Source: Palsa-1248 sp963737835
Lineage (GTDB): Bacteria > Gemmatimonadota > Gemmatimonadetes > Gemmatimonadales > Gemmatimonadaceae
DNA: 64,000 nucleotides
NCBI GenBank assembly: GCA_963737835.1
Contig: CAVTUH010000002.1
Coordinates: 434,001 to 498,000 of the forward strand
Direction of reading: 5' to 3'
Positions within the stretch are counted from its first letter, which is position 1. Every line of letters begins with the position of its first letter. This document shows positions 18,021-26,249 of this stretch, one piece after another. The notes beneath the pieces were generated by a model. It saw only the letters and a program-made list of their open reading frames with translations. It was not told the DNA's origin and ran no database searches. The translations under genes were made by a program, and so were the position numbers.

Positions 18021-18218
18021 AACAGGGAAGCTTCCCTCGGGGGCATAGGACGTCAAGCGGGCCGAATTGCTACTGCGTGTAACGCTCATGGGTTGGGTCG
18101 GCCAGCGAACCCGTGCGAAATGGCGATCCGATCGACCCAACGTCGCACTCCCAAACTGTAGGTCCCTCGTGCATAATGTAGCGGAACACCGATCGTGGCA
18201 CCCCGTCGAGAACGGCAC

Positions 18219-18977
18219 ATGATGATCAGACGATTGACGATTCTGGCGACGCTAACATGCGGACTCGCAGCTGTGGGCTGTGGCGGAGGCTCATCCGTCA
18301 ACCCGGAAAGCTCCCCAGCCTTCGTGCAGGGTGCGCATCTCGACTCGCTCGCCGTGCAAGCCGCCAACGGTCATTTTTTCGATCGCTACCGACTGCTTGC
18401 CTATCCGACCGCCGCGCTGATGCAGAACCTTTCGCCATCGACGGTCTCGCTGAAGGTGGACGGATCCTCGAAGTCGTATGAGGGCGTGGTCCTCGAGCTT
18501 GTGGGCACGACAGCCGGCAGCAATCCCACCCCCAGCGACTCGATCTACGCCATCTCGCTATGGTCCGACAGCAACGCTGATGAGATCGTGTTCACGGAGA
18601 TCGCGCTCCCGGACACCTTGGAAGACGCGGAGGATCTCGCTGGCACGGTCTCCAATCCGGCGTTCGACTCCGCGACGGTGCTCTCGGTCTCCCTCCCCAG
18701 CACGCCGAACAAGTGCCACCTCTTCACGCCGCCGGAGACCAACGCGGCCGTAACAAGCCTCACCGCCGGCACCACGTGCTCGGCTGGCACAGCCACGGCC
18801 GCGTTTACGCTCTATTTCACGCCGGGCACGTCCAACCCGCATAGCGTCTTCGCGCTGGCGAGCCAATCCATCAACGCGGTGCGCATCGTCCTGCCCGCCA
18901 ACACCGGCGGCATGGAACGCCTCCGATCGCTCCTCGCCCGCCCGCGCCACATGGCGTCGTTCCTTCGAACGGACTAA
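18219..18977 (+). CDS. Secreted lipoprotein of unknown function
   Basis: A 252-residue exported protein. The signal ends in a lipobox (LAAVGC) followed by GGGSS. The mature part is rich in Ser, Thr, Ala and Asp with predicted beta structure (STVSLKVDGSSKSYEGVVLEL, IYAISLWSDSN) and two Cys that may pair. The C-terminus is basic (MERLRSLLARPRHMASFLR). No domain can be named. Its 3' end overlaps the convergent ABC permease gene by 4 bp. The start at 18219 (MMIRR) is preferred because the signal peptide follows directly. Confidence 0.65.
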   Translation: MMIRRLTILATLTCGLAAVGCGGGSSVNPESSPAFVQGAHLDSLAVQAANGHFFDRYRLLAYPTAALMQNLSPSTVSLKVDGSSKSYEGVVLELVGTTAGSNPTPSDSIYAISLWSDSNADEIVFTEIALPDTLEDAEDLAGTVSNPAFDSATVLSVSLPSTPNKCHLFTPPETNAAVTSLTAGTTCSAGTATAAFTLYFTPGTSNPHSVFALASQSINAVRIVLPANTGGMERLRSLLARPRHMASFLRTD

Positions 18978-19810
18978 CCTCCCGCACTCGTATACCGCCG
19001 TATCGCCGCGCGCCAGAGCAATCGCGTCAGCCCCAGCGCGAGCGCCCCGACGCCTGTTGCCACGACGGCCGTGCCGATCCCAATGCGGCCAGTCAATGCG
19101 GAGGCAGGAATCGTGGTGGTCCAGGCGACGGGAATGAGGTAGACGAACAGGAAGCGGAGTGCCCCCGGATACGCGGAGACGGGATAGCGCGCGGCCTCGT
19201 ACACGCCATCGAACAACACGGAGAGGTTTTCCACGGCGACGAACCAGAACGCCAGACTCATGAGCGCCACCCAGATCGCGTAGACGACCGCCACGGCCGC
19301 CGCGAGCGTGAGCGCAAAGCTCACGATGGTCACGACCGCGACGGGTCGGCCGATGCGAACCAGCGCGTAGCCGGCCAACGCGAAGCCCAACACGACGTCG
19401 GTAATGCGCCAGATGTCGAGCCGCCGCACCAATGTATACAGTTGCGCATCGACGGGCCGGACCAACACCAGATCCAGCGCGCCGCTTCGGACGTCGTCGG
19501 CCAGCTGCCCGATCCCGGGGCGCAGCACGGTCTCGATGACACCGGTGAGCGCGTTGAACACACCAAGGAGCACGACGACATCCCAGAGACCCCAGCCACC
19601 GAGTTGCGTCGTCTGGCTGAAGAAGAGCGCGACTGTGAGGAGTGCGGTGGCCATCCAGAACGTCGTGCCGAGGAGACTCGCAATGAAGTTGCCCCGATAC
19701 TGCAGCTCCTCCGCGAGGTTGATCCTCCAGCACGCGGCGAGGAGGCGCAGCACCCGCCGATGTGGACTCGGCGGCGCCTGGGCCCCGTCGATTCGAGTGG
19801 CCGCCGTCAT
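18974..19810 (-). CDS. ABC-2 type exporter permease, second subunit
   Basis: A 278-residue membrane protein with about six hydrophobic segments. It is the second of two permeases in an ABC operon (ATPase 20648-21688, first permease 19807-20651). Its EELQYRGNFIASLLGTTFW and GVIETVLRPGIGQLADDVRSGALDLVLVRP blocks match the ABC-2/DUF990 permeases that work in pairs. The ATG at 19810 overlaps the preceding stop (ATGA), which supports translational coupling. Substrate unknown; related heteromeric exporters handle drugs, lipids or polysaccharides. Confidence 0.82.
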   Translation of the reverse strand: MTAATRIDGAQAPPSPHRRVLRLLAACWRINLAEELQYRGNFIASLLGTTFWMATALLTVALFFSQTTQLGGWGLWDVVVLLGVFNALTGVIETVLRPGIGQLADDVRSGALDLVLVRPVDAQLYTLVRRLDIWRITDVVLGFALAGYALVRIGRPVAVVTIVSFALTLAAAVAVVYAIWVALMSLAFWFVAVENLSVLFDGVYEAARYPVSAYPGALRFLFVYLIPVAWTTTIPASALTGRIGIGTAVVATGVGALALGLTRLLWRAAIRRYTSAGG

Positions 19811-20651
19811 CCGCCGACAGCACCGTAGCGCCGCAGTCCGCGCCACCAGATGACCCGGTACGCGAGCCACCAGGCCGCGAGCCACAGTGTTTGCATGGCG
19901 AAGCCGCGGATGATGGCGCTCGGCGCGCTGACCGCACCCGTGAGCAGGTCGACAGGGAAGGCGAGCATCCACGGAAACCACAACACACTCGCTACCTGTT
20001 GGACACCGGCAGGAAGCAGCGTCAGAGGCGCGATGCGGCCGGACAGGAACAACGAGAATGCCAAACTGCAGCTCGACGAACGCAGTGGCGCGAGTCGTCC
20101 AGAAGGCCAGCAGTCCCGTCGCGTATCCGTTGAAGAAGCGAATGCCCGCAGCCAGCACGACGGCAACCACCGCGAGCGCCAGGCGCGTCGGATGGAGCGG
20201 CAATCGGACGGCGGGCCAGAAGACGGCGGTGACGGCCCAGGCGATGAGGATGATCGTCGCCGTCCGGGCTTTGTACGCGAGGTTGTCGGCAATCGCCTCG
20301 TGTACGGGCGCCACGGGCCGCGTCAGCCGGTAATTCAGCTCGCCGTGTCTGATCCAGCGATCAATGTACCAGGCGTCCCACGCGACCGTCAGCTGTCCGA
20401 CGAGCGTGATGGCGAAGAAGTACCGTGCGAAGTCGTCCTGGCCGTAGCCGCCCACCGCGCCATGACCCGCGATGGACCACCAGAATGCCCAGGGCGATGA
20501 GTGGCTCGAGGATGCCCCAGAGCATCCAGATCGCGATCGTTGCTCGGTACTGCAGGTCGACGAGCCACGCGATCCGAATGAGTGCCGCATACCGGCGCGA
20601 CCACGCGCGCACGGAGCCCGCGCTCAGGTCTTCGCCAGCGCGCGCCGTCAT
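19807..20651 (-). CDS. ABC-2 type exporter permease, first subunit, two frameshifts
   Basis: Three frames together give one permease of ~280 residues. The first frame has AALIRIAWLVDLQYR and ILEPLIALGI. After a shift near 20475 comes GGYGQDDFARYFFAITLVGQ and VAWDAWYIDRWIRHGELNYRL. After a second shift near 20065 comes FSLFLSGRIAPLTLLPAG and VLWFPWMLAFPVDLLTG. The residue order and spacing match DUF990-type ABC-2 permeases such as its downstream partner. Its ATG overlaps the ATPase stop and its stop overlaps the next start, so the operon is intact apart from the shifts. Two indels in one gene of a tight operon argue for sequence error. Confidence 0.78.
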
Positions 20652-21688
20652 GCTGTGCGCGCGCTCAGGCTGGAGCCGGTCTCGTTGGCCTCGGCGAGCG
20701 CGGATTCAGCGAACGCCTGTTGAATCACTTCCTCAATCGGCGGATCTTCGATCGACAGGTCGACCACAGGCACGGCCGCGAGCAGTTCCGCACTCACCGC
20801 GGCCGCGTCACCTCGCGGAATCTCGAGCGTCGCGTAGGGGAACTCGAACCGCCGCAGCGATCCAAACCGGCGCAGGTCGTCGGCCCGGACCTCTCCGCCC
20901 AGGACCACCGCGAGCCGTTTGACCGGCGCGAGGCGCGCCGCGAGGACGTCGAGCGACCCGTCGTACAGCAGCCGGCCGTGATTGACGATGAGCACGCGAG
21001 ATGCGAGCGCAGTGACGTCTGCCATGTAGTGCGATGTGAGAAGGACGGTCGCGTTATGACGGTCGCGATACGCCCGCAGGAAGTCGCGCACCGCCGCCTG
21101 GCCCGTGATGTCGAGACCCAGCGTGGGCTCGTCGAGAAACAGGATGTCCGGCTGATGCAACAGCGCGGCGGCCAGCTCACACCGCATCCGCTCGCCAAGC
21201 GACAGCTGCCGGACGGGCTTGTCGATCACCGGCTCGAGCGCGAGCAGCGTCACGAGCTCATCACGACGTCTCTGATAGTCGGAGGGCGTGATCGAGTAGA
21301 TCGCGCGATTGAGCTGGAACGTTTCCTCGGGCGGCAGGTCCCACTGCAACTGCTGCTTGTTCCCCAGGACCAACGCAATCCTGCGTTTGAATACCGCACC
21401 GCCGGTCCATGGATCACTGCCCGCGACCACGGCCCGCCCGGTCGTGGGCACCAGCAGCCCGGTCAACATCTTGAGCGTGGTCGTCTTCCCGGCGCCGTTC
21501 GGCCCGAGGAACGCCACGATCTCACCCGGTGCCACCGCGAACGACACGCCGCCAACCGCACGCACCTCGCGGTAGCCAGGTCGAACGAGCGCGCGGAACC
21601 CCCCGCGCAACCCGGCCTCCCGCACCTTGACGCGGTATGTCTTGGACAGGCCCTCCGCGAGAATGGTGGGCGCTGGGCCGGCGGTCAT
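20648..21688 (-). CDS. ABC-2 type exporter ATP-binding protein
   Basis: A 346-residue ATPase that powers the paired permeases downstream. Walker A is LGPNGAGKTTT, the Q-loop region is LVLGNKQQLQWDLP, the signature is LSLGERMRCELA, Walker B is PDILFLDEPTLGLD, and the H-loop is TSHYMAD. The first ~30 residues (ILAEGLSKTYRVKVREAG) and a ~90-residue C-terminal extension are typical of NatA/DrrA-like exporters of the ABC-2 group. First gene of a three-gene operon with ATGA overlaps. Divergent from csaA with a 46-bp spacer, so promoters must overlap. Confidence 0.9.
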   Translation of the reverse strand: MTAGPAPTILAEGLSKTYRVKVREAGLRGGFRALVRPGYREVRAVGGVSFAVAPGEIVAFLGPNGAGKTTTLKMLTGLLVPTTGRAVVAGSDPWTGGAVFKRRIALVLGNKQQLQWDLPPEETFQLNRAIYSITPSDYQRRRDELVTLLALEPVIDKPVRQLSLGERMRCELAAALLHQPDILFLDEPTLGLDITGQAAVRDFLRAYRDRHNATVLLTSHYMADVTALASRVLIVNHGRLLYDGSLDVLAARLAPVKRLAVVLGGEVRADDLRRFGSLRRFEFPYATLEIPRGDAAAVSAELLAAVPVVDLSIEDPPIEEVIQQAFAESALAEANETGSSLSARTA

Positions 21689-21734
21689 GGGGTGAACCTA
21701 ACGCCGTTGCCGCTCCGCATTACTTTCCCAACGA

Positions 21735-22067
21735 ATGGCCACGATCGAGCAATTCAACGCAATCGACATCCGGGTGGGGACTGTAGTCGAGGTCGCCCCA
21801 TTTCCAGAGGCGCGGAAGCCCGCTTTTCAACTCGTGATCGACTTCGGTCCGGAGATCGGCTCACGTCGATCGAGTGCGCAGCTGACGAAACGGTACGTGC
21901 TCGGCGATCTCGTGGGTCGCCAGGTCGTGGCGGTCGTCAACTTTCCGCCGCGACGGATCGCCGGATTCGTGAGCGAAGTCCTCGTGCTGGGCGCAATGCC
22001 CGCGCCAGACGACGTCATCCTGTTGATGCCTGATCGACCCACCCCCGACGGGAGCCGCATCGCGTGA
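21735..22067 (+). CDS. csaA: CsaA-type tRNA-binding/chaperone protein
   Basis: A 110-residue single-domain protein of the tRNA-binding OB-fold family (as in the C-terminus of MetRS). CsaA is described as an export-related chaperone. Family blocks are clear: FNAIDIRVGTVVEVAPFPEARKPA, LVIDFGPEIGSRRSSAQLT, VGRQVVAVVNFPPRRIAGF and SEVLVLGA. The expected length is 105-115 residues, so it is complete. Its stop overlaps the GTG start of the DinB gene (GTGA), suggesting coupled translation. Confidence 0.92.
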   Translation: MATIEQFNAIDIRVGTVVEVAPFPEARKPAFQLVIDFGPEIGSRRSSAQLTKRYVLGDLVGRQVVAVVNFPPRRIAGFVSEVLVLGAMPAPDDVILLMPDRPTPDGSRIA

Positions 22068-22612
22068 CACAATCTCCAGCAACTGCGCTACATGTGGGGC
22101 GTCCGGACCTGTCCGAGTACGCGCCGTTCTATGCGGGGTACATCGAGCGCGTAACCGAGGAACCGCTCGTCGCGCTCGAGCACCAGGCGGACGCGACGGC
22201 GGCGCTGCTGCGCCGGATTCCGGCGTCGTCCTCAGGCCACCGCTACGCCGAGGGCAAGTGGACGGTGCGGGACATGATCGGGCACATGGCGGACACCGAG
22301 CGCATCATGAGCTATCGCGCCCTGCGGATCGCCCGCGGCGACGGGACACCGCTGCCCGGGTTCGACGAAGGCGCGTACGCCAAGGTGGCCGGAGCCAATG
22401 CACGCGGCTGGAACGATCTCGTGCAGGATCTTGCCGTGGTGCGAGCTGCCACGCTTGCGCTCTTTCGAGGCTTCAATGGCGACGCATGGCGCCGCGCTGG
22501 CGTGGCCAACGGTGCTGCCATCAGTGTGCGCGCCGTCGGGCACATCATCGTCGGACACGAACGGCACCACCTCCACATTCTGCAGTCGCGCTACGGGCTG
22601 CCCGCGAGCTGA
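22064..22612 (+). CDS. DinB family protein
   Basis: A 182-residue four-helix-bundle protein of the DinB/YfiT superfamily, whose members are often thiol transferases or metal-dependent hydrolases of unknown substrate. The motifs WTVRDMIGHMADTERIM and VGHIIVGHERHHLHIL carry the three His expected to bind a divalent metal (one after the second helix, two near the C-terminus). The GTG start overlaps the csaA stop by 4 bp. No enzyme activity can be assigned from the context. Confidence 0.88.
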   Translation: MTQSPATALHVGRPDLSEYAPFYAGYIERVTEEPLVALEHQADATAALLRRIPASSSGHRYAEGKWTVRDMIGHMADTERIMSYRALRIARGDGTPLPGFDEGAYAKVAGANARGWNDLVQDLAVVRAATLALFRGFNGDAWRRAGVANGAAISVRAVGHIIVGHERHHLHILQSRYGLPAS

Positions 22613-23260
22613 GTGGCAGTGCCGTGGGGACGCCGCTGGCGAGGCCGGCGGATGGGGCGAGCCTCGGTTGCGCTGTGCGGAGTGTTGGCCGCGGCCAGCA
22701 CCGGCCTCGCATGCAGCACGCACAACGTGCGTGGCAAGATGCTCGAGGTCGGGCGCGACACGGCCGTTACTCCCGCGATCCCGGTCGTGGTTGGCACCAA
22801 ACCGGTCATCGTCGACAGCGTCGAGTATCGTGCAACCAACAATGGGTGGCGGACGCGCTGGCCGCCGTTCATGGTCCAGGTCAGCGTCAACGTCAAAAAC
22901 ATCGGCCAGCACCCCGTCCGCCTCGAGGTGCTTGGTGGCAACTGCGCCGTCCGCGTCCAGATTTATTCGGCGAACGAGATTGCCCAATCCGCCCACGGTT
23001 TGTCGGCCGTGCGTCCCGTTTTCAATGCGACGGAGCAAGGATTCCAGTGCTACGTGCAATCGCTCTATTTCGCACTCGCGTCGGGCCATGATACCACGCT
23101 GCGATCGGTCAGTGGTCCCGGCGTACGCCTCCTGCCCGGCCGCTACGACCTGGTCGGCATCGTGACCGTCATTCCGTCCGCCGATTCGCTGCGGCGCCAC
23201 GGCCCGACGATCGTCGCGGTTCCGGCTGGGTCGATCCGTGTGCCGCAGCCGTTTGATTGA
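22613..23260 (+). CDS. Putative lipoprotein, unknown function
   Basis: A 215-residue exported protein that starts (GTG) immediately after the DinB stop, so it is probably co-transcribed. The basic N-terminus (RRWRGRRMGR) and hydrophobic stretch end in a lipobox, TGLAC. The mature part is an immunoglobulin-like beta domain: FMVQVSVNVKNIGQHPVRLEVLGGNC, then SLYFALASGHDTTLRS and LPGRYDLVGIVTVIP. This resembles the BsuPI or intracellular-protease-inhibitor type fold, although I cannot confirm it. Two Cys (NC, QCY) could pair. Confidence 0.6.
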   Translation: MAVPWGRRWRGRRMGRASVALCGVLAAASTGLACSTHNVRGKMLEVGRDTAVTPAIPVVVGTKPVIVDSVEYRATNNGWRTRWPPFMVQVSVNVKNIGQHPVRLEVLGGNCAVRVQIYSANEIAQSAHGLSAVRPVFNATEQGFQCYVQSLYFALASGHDTTLRSVSGPGVRLLPGRYDLVGIVTVIPSADSLRRHGPTIVAVPAGSIRVPQPFD

Positions 23261-23292
23261 GGGCTGTGTTCGAGGGGAGTTTGGGGGTCACG

Positions 23293-23955
23293 ATGCCCAC
23301 GCGCTTTCTCGACCGACGTGACGCAGGCCGCCAACTGGCGGATCGGCTCAGTGCGTACGCCGAGCGTCCGGATGTGCTGGTACTGGCGCTCCCGCGCGGC
23401 GGCGTGCCCGTCGCCTACGAGGTCGCTCGCGCGCTGCACGCCCCGCTCGACGTGCTCCTGGTCCGCAAGCTCGGCGTTCCTGGCCACGAGGAGCTGGCCA
23501 TGGGTGCCGTCGCAAGCGGCGGCGTCCGCGTCCTGGATCCCGAGGTGATCCGTGTGGCGCACGTCACGTCGCAGGAGCTCGAGGCCGTGACCGAAGCGGA
23601 GCAGCGGGAGCTCGACCGTCGAGCGACCGAATACCGCGGCGACCGACCGTTCCCGACGATTCGCGGTCGGACGGTCATCCTGGTGGATGACGGACTGGCG
23701 ACGGGTGCCACGATGCGGGCGGCCATCATGGCGCTGCGCCAGGAGCAGCCCGCTCGCCTCGTCGTCGCGGCCCCAGTCGCACCGCCCCAAACCTGCGATG
23801 ACCCCCGCGCGATCGCAGACGACGTGGTATGTGCGGTGACCCCGGATCCCTTCTACGCGGTTGGACTCTGGTACGAGGATTTTGGACAAACGAGTGATGC
23901 GGAAGTGCGGGAGCTGCTCAACGCGAGGGCTCAGGGGTCAGAGGTCACAGGGTAG
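23293..23955 (+). CDS. Phosphoribosyltransferase family protein
   Basis: A 220-residue protein of the type I PRTase fold. The PRPP loop is VILVDDGLATGATMRAA, preceded by LALPRGGVPVAYEVARAL and the paired RKLGVPGHEELAMGAVASGG. This subgroup (often named phosphoribosyltransferase next to erythromycin-esterase or dienelactone-hydrolase genes) has no proven substrate. ATG at 23293 with GGGGG just upstream is preferred over an earlier TTG. The last residues (ARAQGSEVTG) are encoded by GGGGTCA-like heptamers, so the gene appears to run into an H1 repeat. Confidence 0.82.
   Translation: MPTRFLDRRDAGRQLADRLSAYAERPDVLVLALPRGGVPVAYEVARALHAPLDVLLVRKLGVPGHEELAMGAVASGGVRVLDPEVIRVAHVTSQELEAVTEAEQRELDRRATEYRGDRPFPTIRGRTVILVDDGLATGATMRAAIMALRQEQPARLVVAAPVAPPQTCDDPRAIADDVVCAVTPDPFYAVGLWYEDFGQTSDAEVRELLNARAQGSEVTG
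23935..23953. repeat. Short H1 heptamer stretch at the end of the phosphoribosyltransferase gene
   Basis: GGGGTCA followed by GAGGTCA and CAGG inside the last codons of the upstream gene, directly followed by an H3 array. Confidence 0.5.
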
Positions 23956-23959
23956 GACA

Positions 23960-24010
23960 GCAACGTCCAACGCCTAACGTCCAACGTCCAACGTCTAACG
24001 TCCAACGTCC
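23960..24010. repeat. Half heptamer array, family H3 (AACGTCC/AACGTCT)
   Basis: CAACGTC, CAACGCC, TAACGTC, CAACGTC, CAACGTC, TAACGTC and CAACGTC in phase. The array ends at the start codon of the thioesterase gene (24011). Confidence 0.88.
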
Positions 24011-24571
24011 ATGTCTTCACGTCAGATGACGAGAACCGAAAATGCCCCGCCGGTGCGCGAGCGCATCGTGACCTGGAGCGATCCTGCGGCGACGTTGGCC
24101 GCGACGCGCGGGCTGACTGGGCGCGAGGTGCTCGAGGCGCTGACGGCGGGACGCATTCCGCCGCCGCCAATCGGCCGCCTGCTGGGTATGGAGTTCGTCG
24201 CCATCGGCGATGGGGAGGTCGAGATGGCGCTCGAGGTGGGTGAATATCTCTACAACACGATCGGGAGCGTGCACGGCGGCGTGCTGGCGACCGTGCTCGA
24301 CTCCGTGATGGGGTGTGCGGTCGCGACGAAGCTCGATGCGGAGACGCGCTACACCACGCTCGATCTGCACACCCGCTTCGTGCGCCCGCCGACAATCGAG
24401 ACCGGCCGGCTGCGTGCGACCGGCCGCGTCGTTCACCTCGGCACTCGCACCGCCACGACCGAGGGGACGTTGCTGGACGCGTCCGGCCGGCTCTGCGCGC
24501 ACGGCACGGGCGCCTGCTTGCTCTTTGCGCGCTCGGGCGTCGCGTCATCCGCGGGCGGTGGCCCGGCATGA
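24011..24571 (+). CDS. PaaI-like acyl-CoA thioesterase (hotdog fold)
   Basis: A 186-residue hotdog thioesterase that hydrolyses acyl- or aroyl-CoA. Motifs are IGRLLGMEFVAIGDGEVEM, the catalytic HGGVLATVLDSVMGCAV and TLDLHTRFVRPP. The first ~45 residues are an extra N-terminal helix. The ATG touches the H3 array, with no Shine-Dalgarno site. A later in-frame start (ATG at 24026, MTRTEN) is possible but also lacks one. The next gene overlaps by 4 bp. Confidence 0.85.
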   Translation: MSSRQMTRTENAPPVRERIVTWSDPAATLAATRGLTGREVLEALTAGRIPPPPIGRLLGMEFVAIGDGEVEMALEVGEYLYNTIGSVHGGVLATVLDSVMGCAVATKLDAETRYTTLDLHTRFVRPPTIETGRLRATGRVVHLGTRTATTEGTLLDASGRLCAHGTGACLLFARSGVASSAGGGPA

Positions 24572-24804
24572 CCAGCGACCGAGCGCCGCTCGGCACCCCG
24601 GGTCCCGCCGCGATCGACCGAGCCATCGTCGCATTTCATCTCGACAATGAGGGGCACTGGGTCGCAGACCTCGAGTGCGGACACACACAACACGTGCGCC
24701 ATGACCCGCCGTGGCAGCTACGGCCGTGGGTGACGACCCCCGAAGGTCGCGCCAGTCGGCTTGGGATGCGGCTCGCGTGCGTGCTCTGCGCCCACGACGA
24801 ATGA
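24568..24804 (+). CDS. DUF3565 protein
   Basis: A 78-residue small protein of the DUF3565 family. It has AIVAFHLDNEGHWVADLECGHTQHVRHDPPW, then RPWVTTPEGRASRLG and CVLC. The three Cys and clustered His suggest a metal site. ATGA overlap with the thioesterase stop suggests coupled expression. No function is established for the family. Confidence 0.85.
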   Translation: MTSDRAPLGTPGPAAIDRAIVAFHLDNEGHWVADLECGHTQHVRHDPPWQLRPWVTTPEGRASRLGMRLACVLCAHDE

Positions 24805-24808
24805 GGCG

Positions 24809-24913
24809 TCGGCGGGTAGGCGCGACGCGCGCGTCACCCTTGGATCTCGCCGCCACGGCACCGACCGCACCCGCCGATTGATCGGCGGGTAGGGGCGACG
24901 CAATGCGTCGCCC
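24809..24913. repeat. Two copies of the GGGGCGACGC palindromic repeat
   Basis: A degenerate copy (24809-24839, GGCGGGTAGGCGCGACGC...) and a full copy (24885-24913, GGGTAGGGGCGACGC then AATGCGTCGCCC). The palindrome arms are GGGCGACGCA and TGCGTCGCCC around the centre. Confidence 0.85.
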
Positions 24914-24934
24914 GTCGTTGCGTCGACCGTCCGT

Positions 24935-25306
24935 TCACCCGTGCACGCGCCGCCACCGGCGGAACGCGACCCAATACGCGGTGACGTTCACCAGCACCAC
25001 GCATGCGCCCAGCCCCCATTGCGTCTCGCGCGTCAACCCGGCCGGATACAGCGCGCCCACGACATAGTGGTCGATGAACCCGCCGCCATATCCCATCTCC
25101 CCGGCGCGCACCCGCCATGCGTTCTCGAGCGGCGTGAGTGGACAGATCCACCCGGAGAACTCGATCCACGCGCCCCAAATCGCGGCGGGGATGTGCACCC
25201 ACGCGAGACGCGGCCAGCGAATCACCGCGAGTCCGCCCAGGACCACAAATGCGACAAATGCGGCGTGCAACGTGACCAGCCCGTCCGCCAGCCACCTGTA
25301 TATCAT
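24935..25306 (-). CDS. DUF2784 membrane protein
   Basis: A 123-residue protein with three to four membrane helices. LVTLHAAFVAFVVLGG, WVHIPAAIWGAWIEFSGWICPLTPLEN and GFIDHYVVGALYPAGLT are diagnostic of DUF2784. The function is unknown. Last gene of a codirectional group of four membrane-protein genes (27977 leftwards), separated from the methyltransferase-like gene by a short H3 array. Confidence 0.88.
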   Translation of the reverse strand: MIYRWLADGLVTLHAAFVAFVVLGGLAVIRWPRLAWVHIPAAIWGAWIEFSGWICPLTPLENAWRVRAGEMGYGGGFIDHYVVGALYPAGLTRETQWGLGACVVLVNVTAYWVAFRRWRRVHG

Positions 25307-25341
25307 CCGGTCTCCCCGCTGACAGAGGCGAGGTTTGCTTT

Positions 25342-25367
25342 CTAACGTCCAACGTCCTACGTCTAAA
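25342..25367. repeat. Half heptamer array, family H3
   Basis: CTAACGTCCAACGTCCTACG followed by TCTAAAG; CTAACGT, CCAACGT, CCTACGT heptamers. The stop codon of the upstream minus-strand gene lies in its last unit. Confidence 0.75.
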
Positions 25368-25971
25368 GTTCCGAACGCCCCTGGTGCCGCGGAAAGGGAA
25401 ACAGGCGCGGCACCTGCCTCTCGTACGCCACGTAGGCGTCGCCAAATGCGTCCCGCATGAGCCGCTCCTCAGCGCGCAGTTTGAACGTCAGCATCACCGC
25501 TGTGAACGGCACGATGACGATCCAGAACCCGATGTGGTCGATCAGGCCGGTGCCCACGAGCATCCCGAGCAAGCCCGTGTAGATCGGATGCCGCGTGACA
25601 CCATACGGCCCCTGCGTGCGCAGCTCGTGGCCGGCGCGCTTGGCGGGCATCGATGACCACATCACGCCGAGCGCCACGCGAGCCCACAGCGTGAACGCCG
25701 TCGACGCGATAAGGATGGCAGCTCCCACCGCTTGCACCCACACATCGCAGACGACAACCGGTCGCCAGAGCGATGGCGGGACGACCCAGACCAGCGCGGC
25801 CCACACGACCATCGCCACCACCCAGCCGCTCGAGCCTCGCCGCTCGATCTTCCCCGAACGACGCACGTTGTACACCGCGCCGATCGCCCAGACGACCATG
25901 AACACCGACCAGCAGCCGACGAGAATCGACCACGCCACGTTCTGGGACGGCACGGGACAGATGGACATCAT
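25363..25971 (-). CDS. Isoprenylcysteine methyltransferase-type membrane protein
   Basis: A 202-residue integral membrane protein of the ICMT/phospholipid methyltransferase superfamily. Four or five hydrophobic helices precede the cofactor motif RTQGPYGVTRHPIYTGLLGMLVG and the C-terminal FKLRAEERLMRDAFGDAYVAYERQVPRLFPF, which is the family signature. It probably methylates a membrane-associated acceptor with S-adenosylmethionine; bacterial substrates are mostly unknown. Starts 5 bp after the stop of the small membrane gene upstream. Confidence 0.88.
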   Translation of the reverse strand: MMSICPVPSQNVAWSILVGCWSVFMVVWAIGAVYNVRRSGKIERRGSSGWVVAMVVWAALVWVVPPSLWRPVVVCDVWVQAVGAAILIASTAFTLWARVALGVMWSSMPAKRAGHELRTQGPYGVTRHPIYTGLLGMLVGTGLIDHIGFWIVIVPFTAVMLTFKLRAEERLMRDAFGDAYVAYERQVPRLFPFPRHQGRSEL

Positions 25972-25975
25972 GCAG

Positions 25976-26224
25976 CTATCTTCGTATCGCTGCTATCTGC
26001 GCCTTTCGAATCTTGCGCCGCTGCACGGCGACAACGAGTGCCGAGAGGATCGTCCAGATCACGATGTACGTGTTCTGGCCGGTGCCGGGATGCTGGTTGA
26101 GGTGAAGCAGGAAGAAGATCGGGATCGCGATCGCATTCAGTATCACGATCGCCGCGATCATCACGAGCAGGTGATGCTTGACTGCTGCGGGCGCCGAGGG
26201 TGGTTCAGGTGGAGGCGGTGACAT
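25976..26224 (-). CDS. Small two-helix membrane protein
   Basis: An 82-residue protein. A Pro-rich N-terminus (SPPPPEPPSAP) is followed by two membrane helices (VMIAAIVILNAIAIPIFFLL and IVIWTILSALVVAV), then a basic tail (RRKIRKAQIAAIRR). Unknown function. It lies 25 bp after the O-antigen-ligase-like gene and 5 bp before the methyltransferase gene, so it sits inside an operon. Confidence 0.65.
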   Translation of the reverse strand: MSPPPPEPPSAPAAVKHHLLVMIAAIVILNAIAIPIFFLLHLNQHPGTGQNTYIVIWTILSALVVAVQRRKIRKAQIAAIRR

Positions 26225-26249
26225 CGTGGGCAAGGTGTCGGGTATGGGG

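Noticed and set aside
20582..22033. 483-codon plus-strand frame opposite the ABC ATPase
   Set aside because: Walker and signature motifs belong to the minus strand; antisense is Arg/Gln-rich with no domain.
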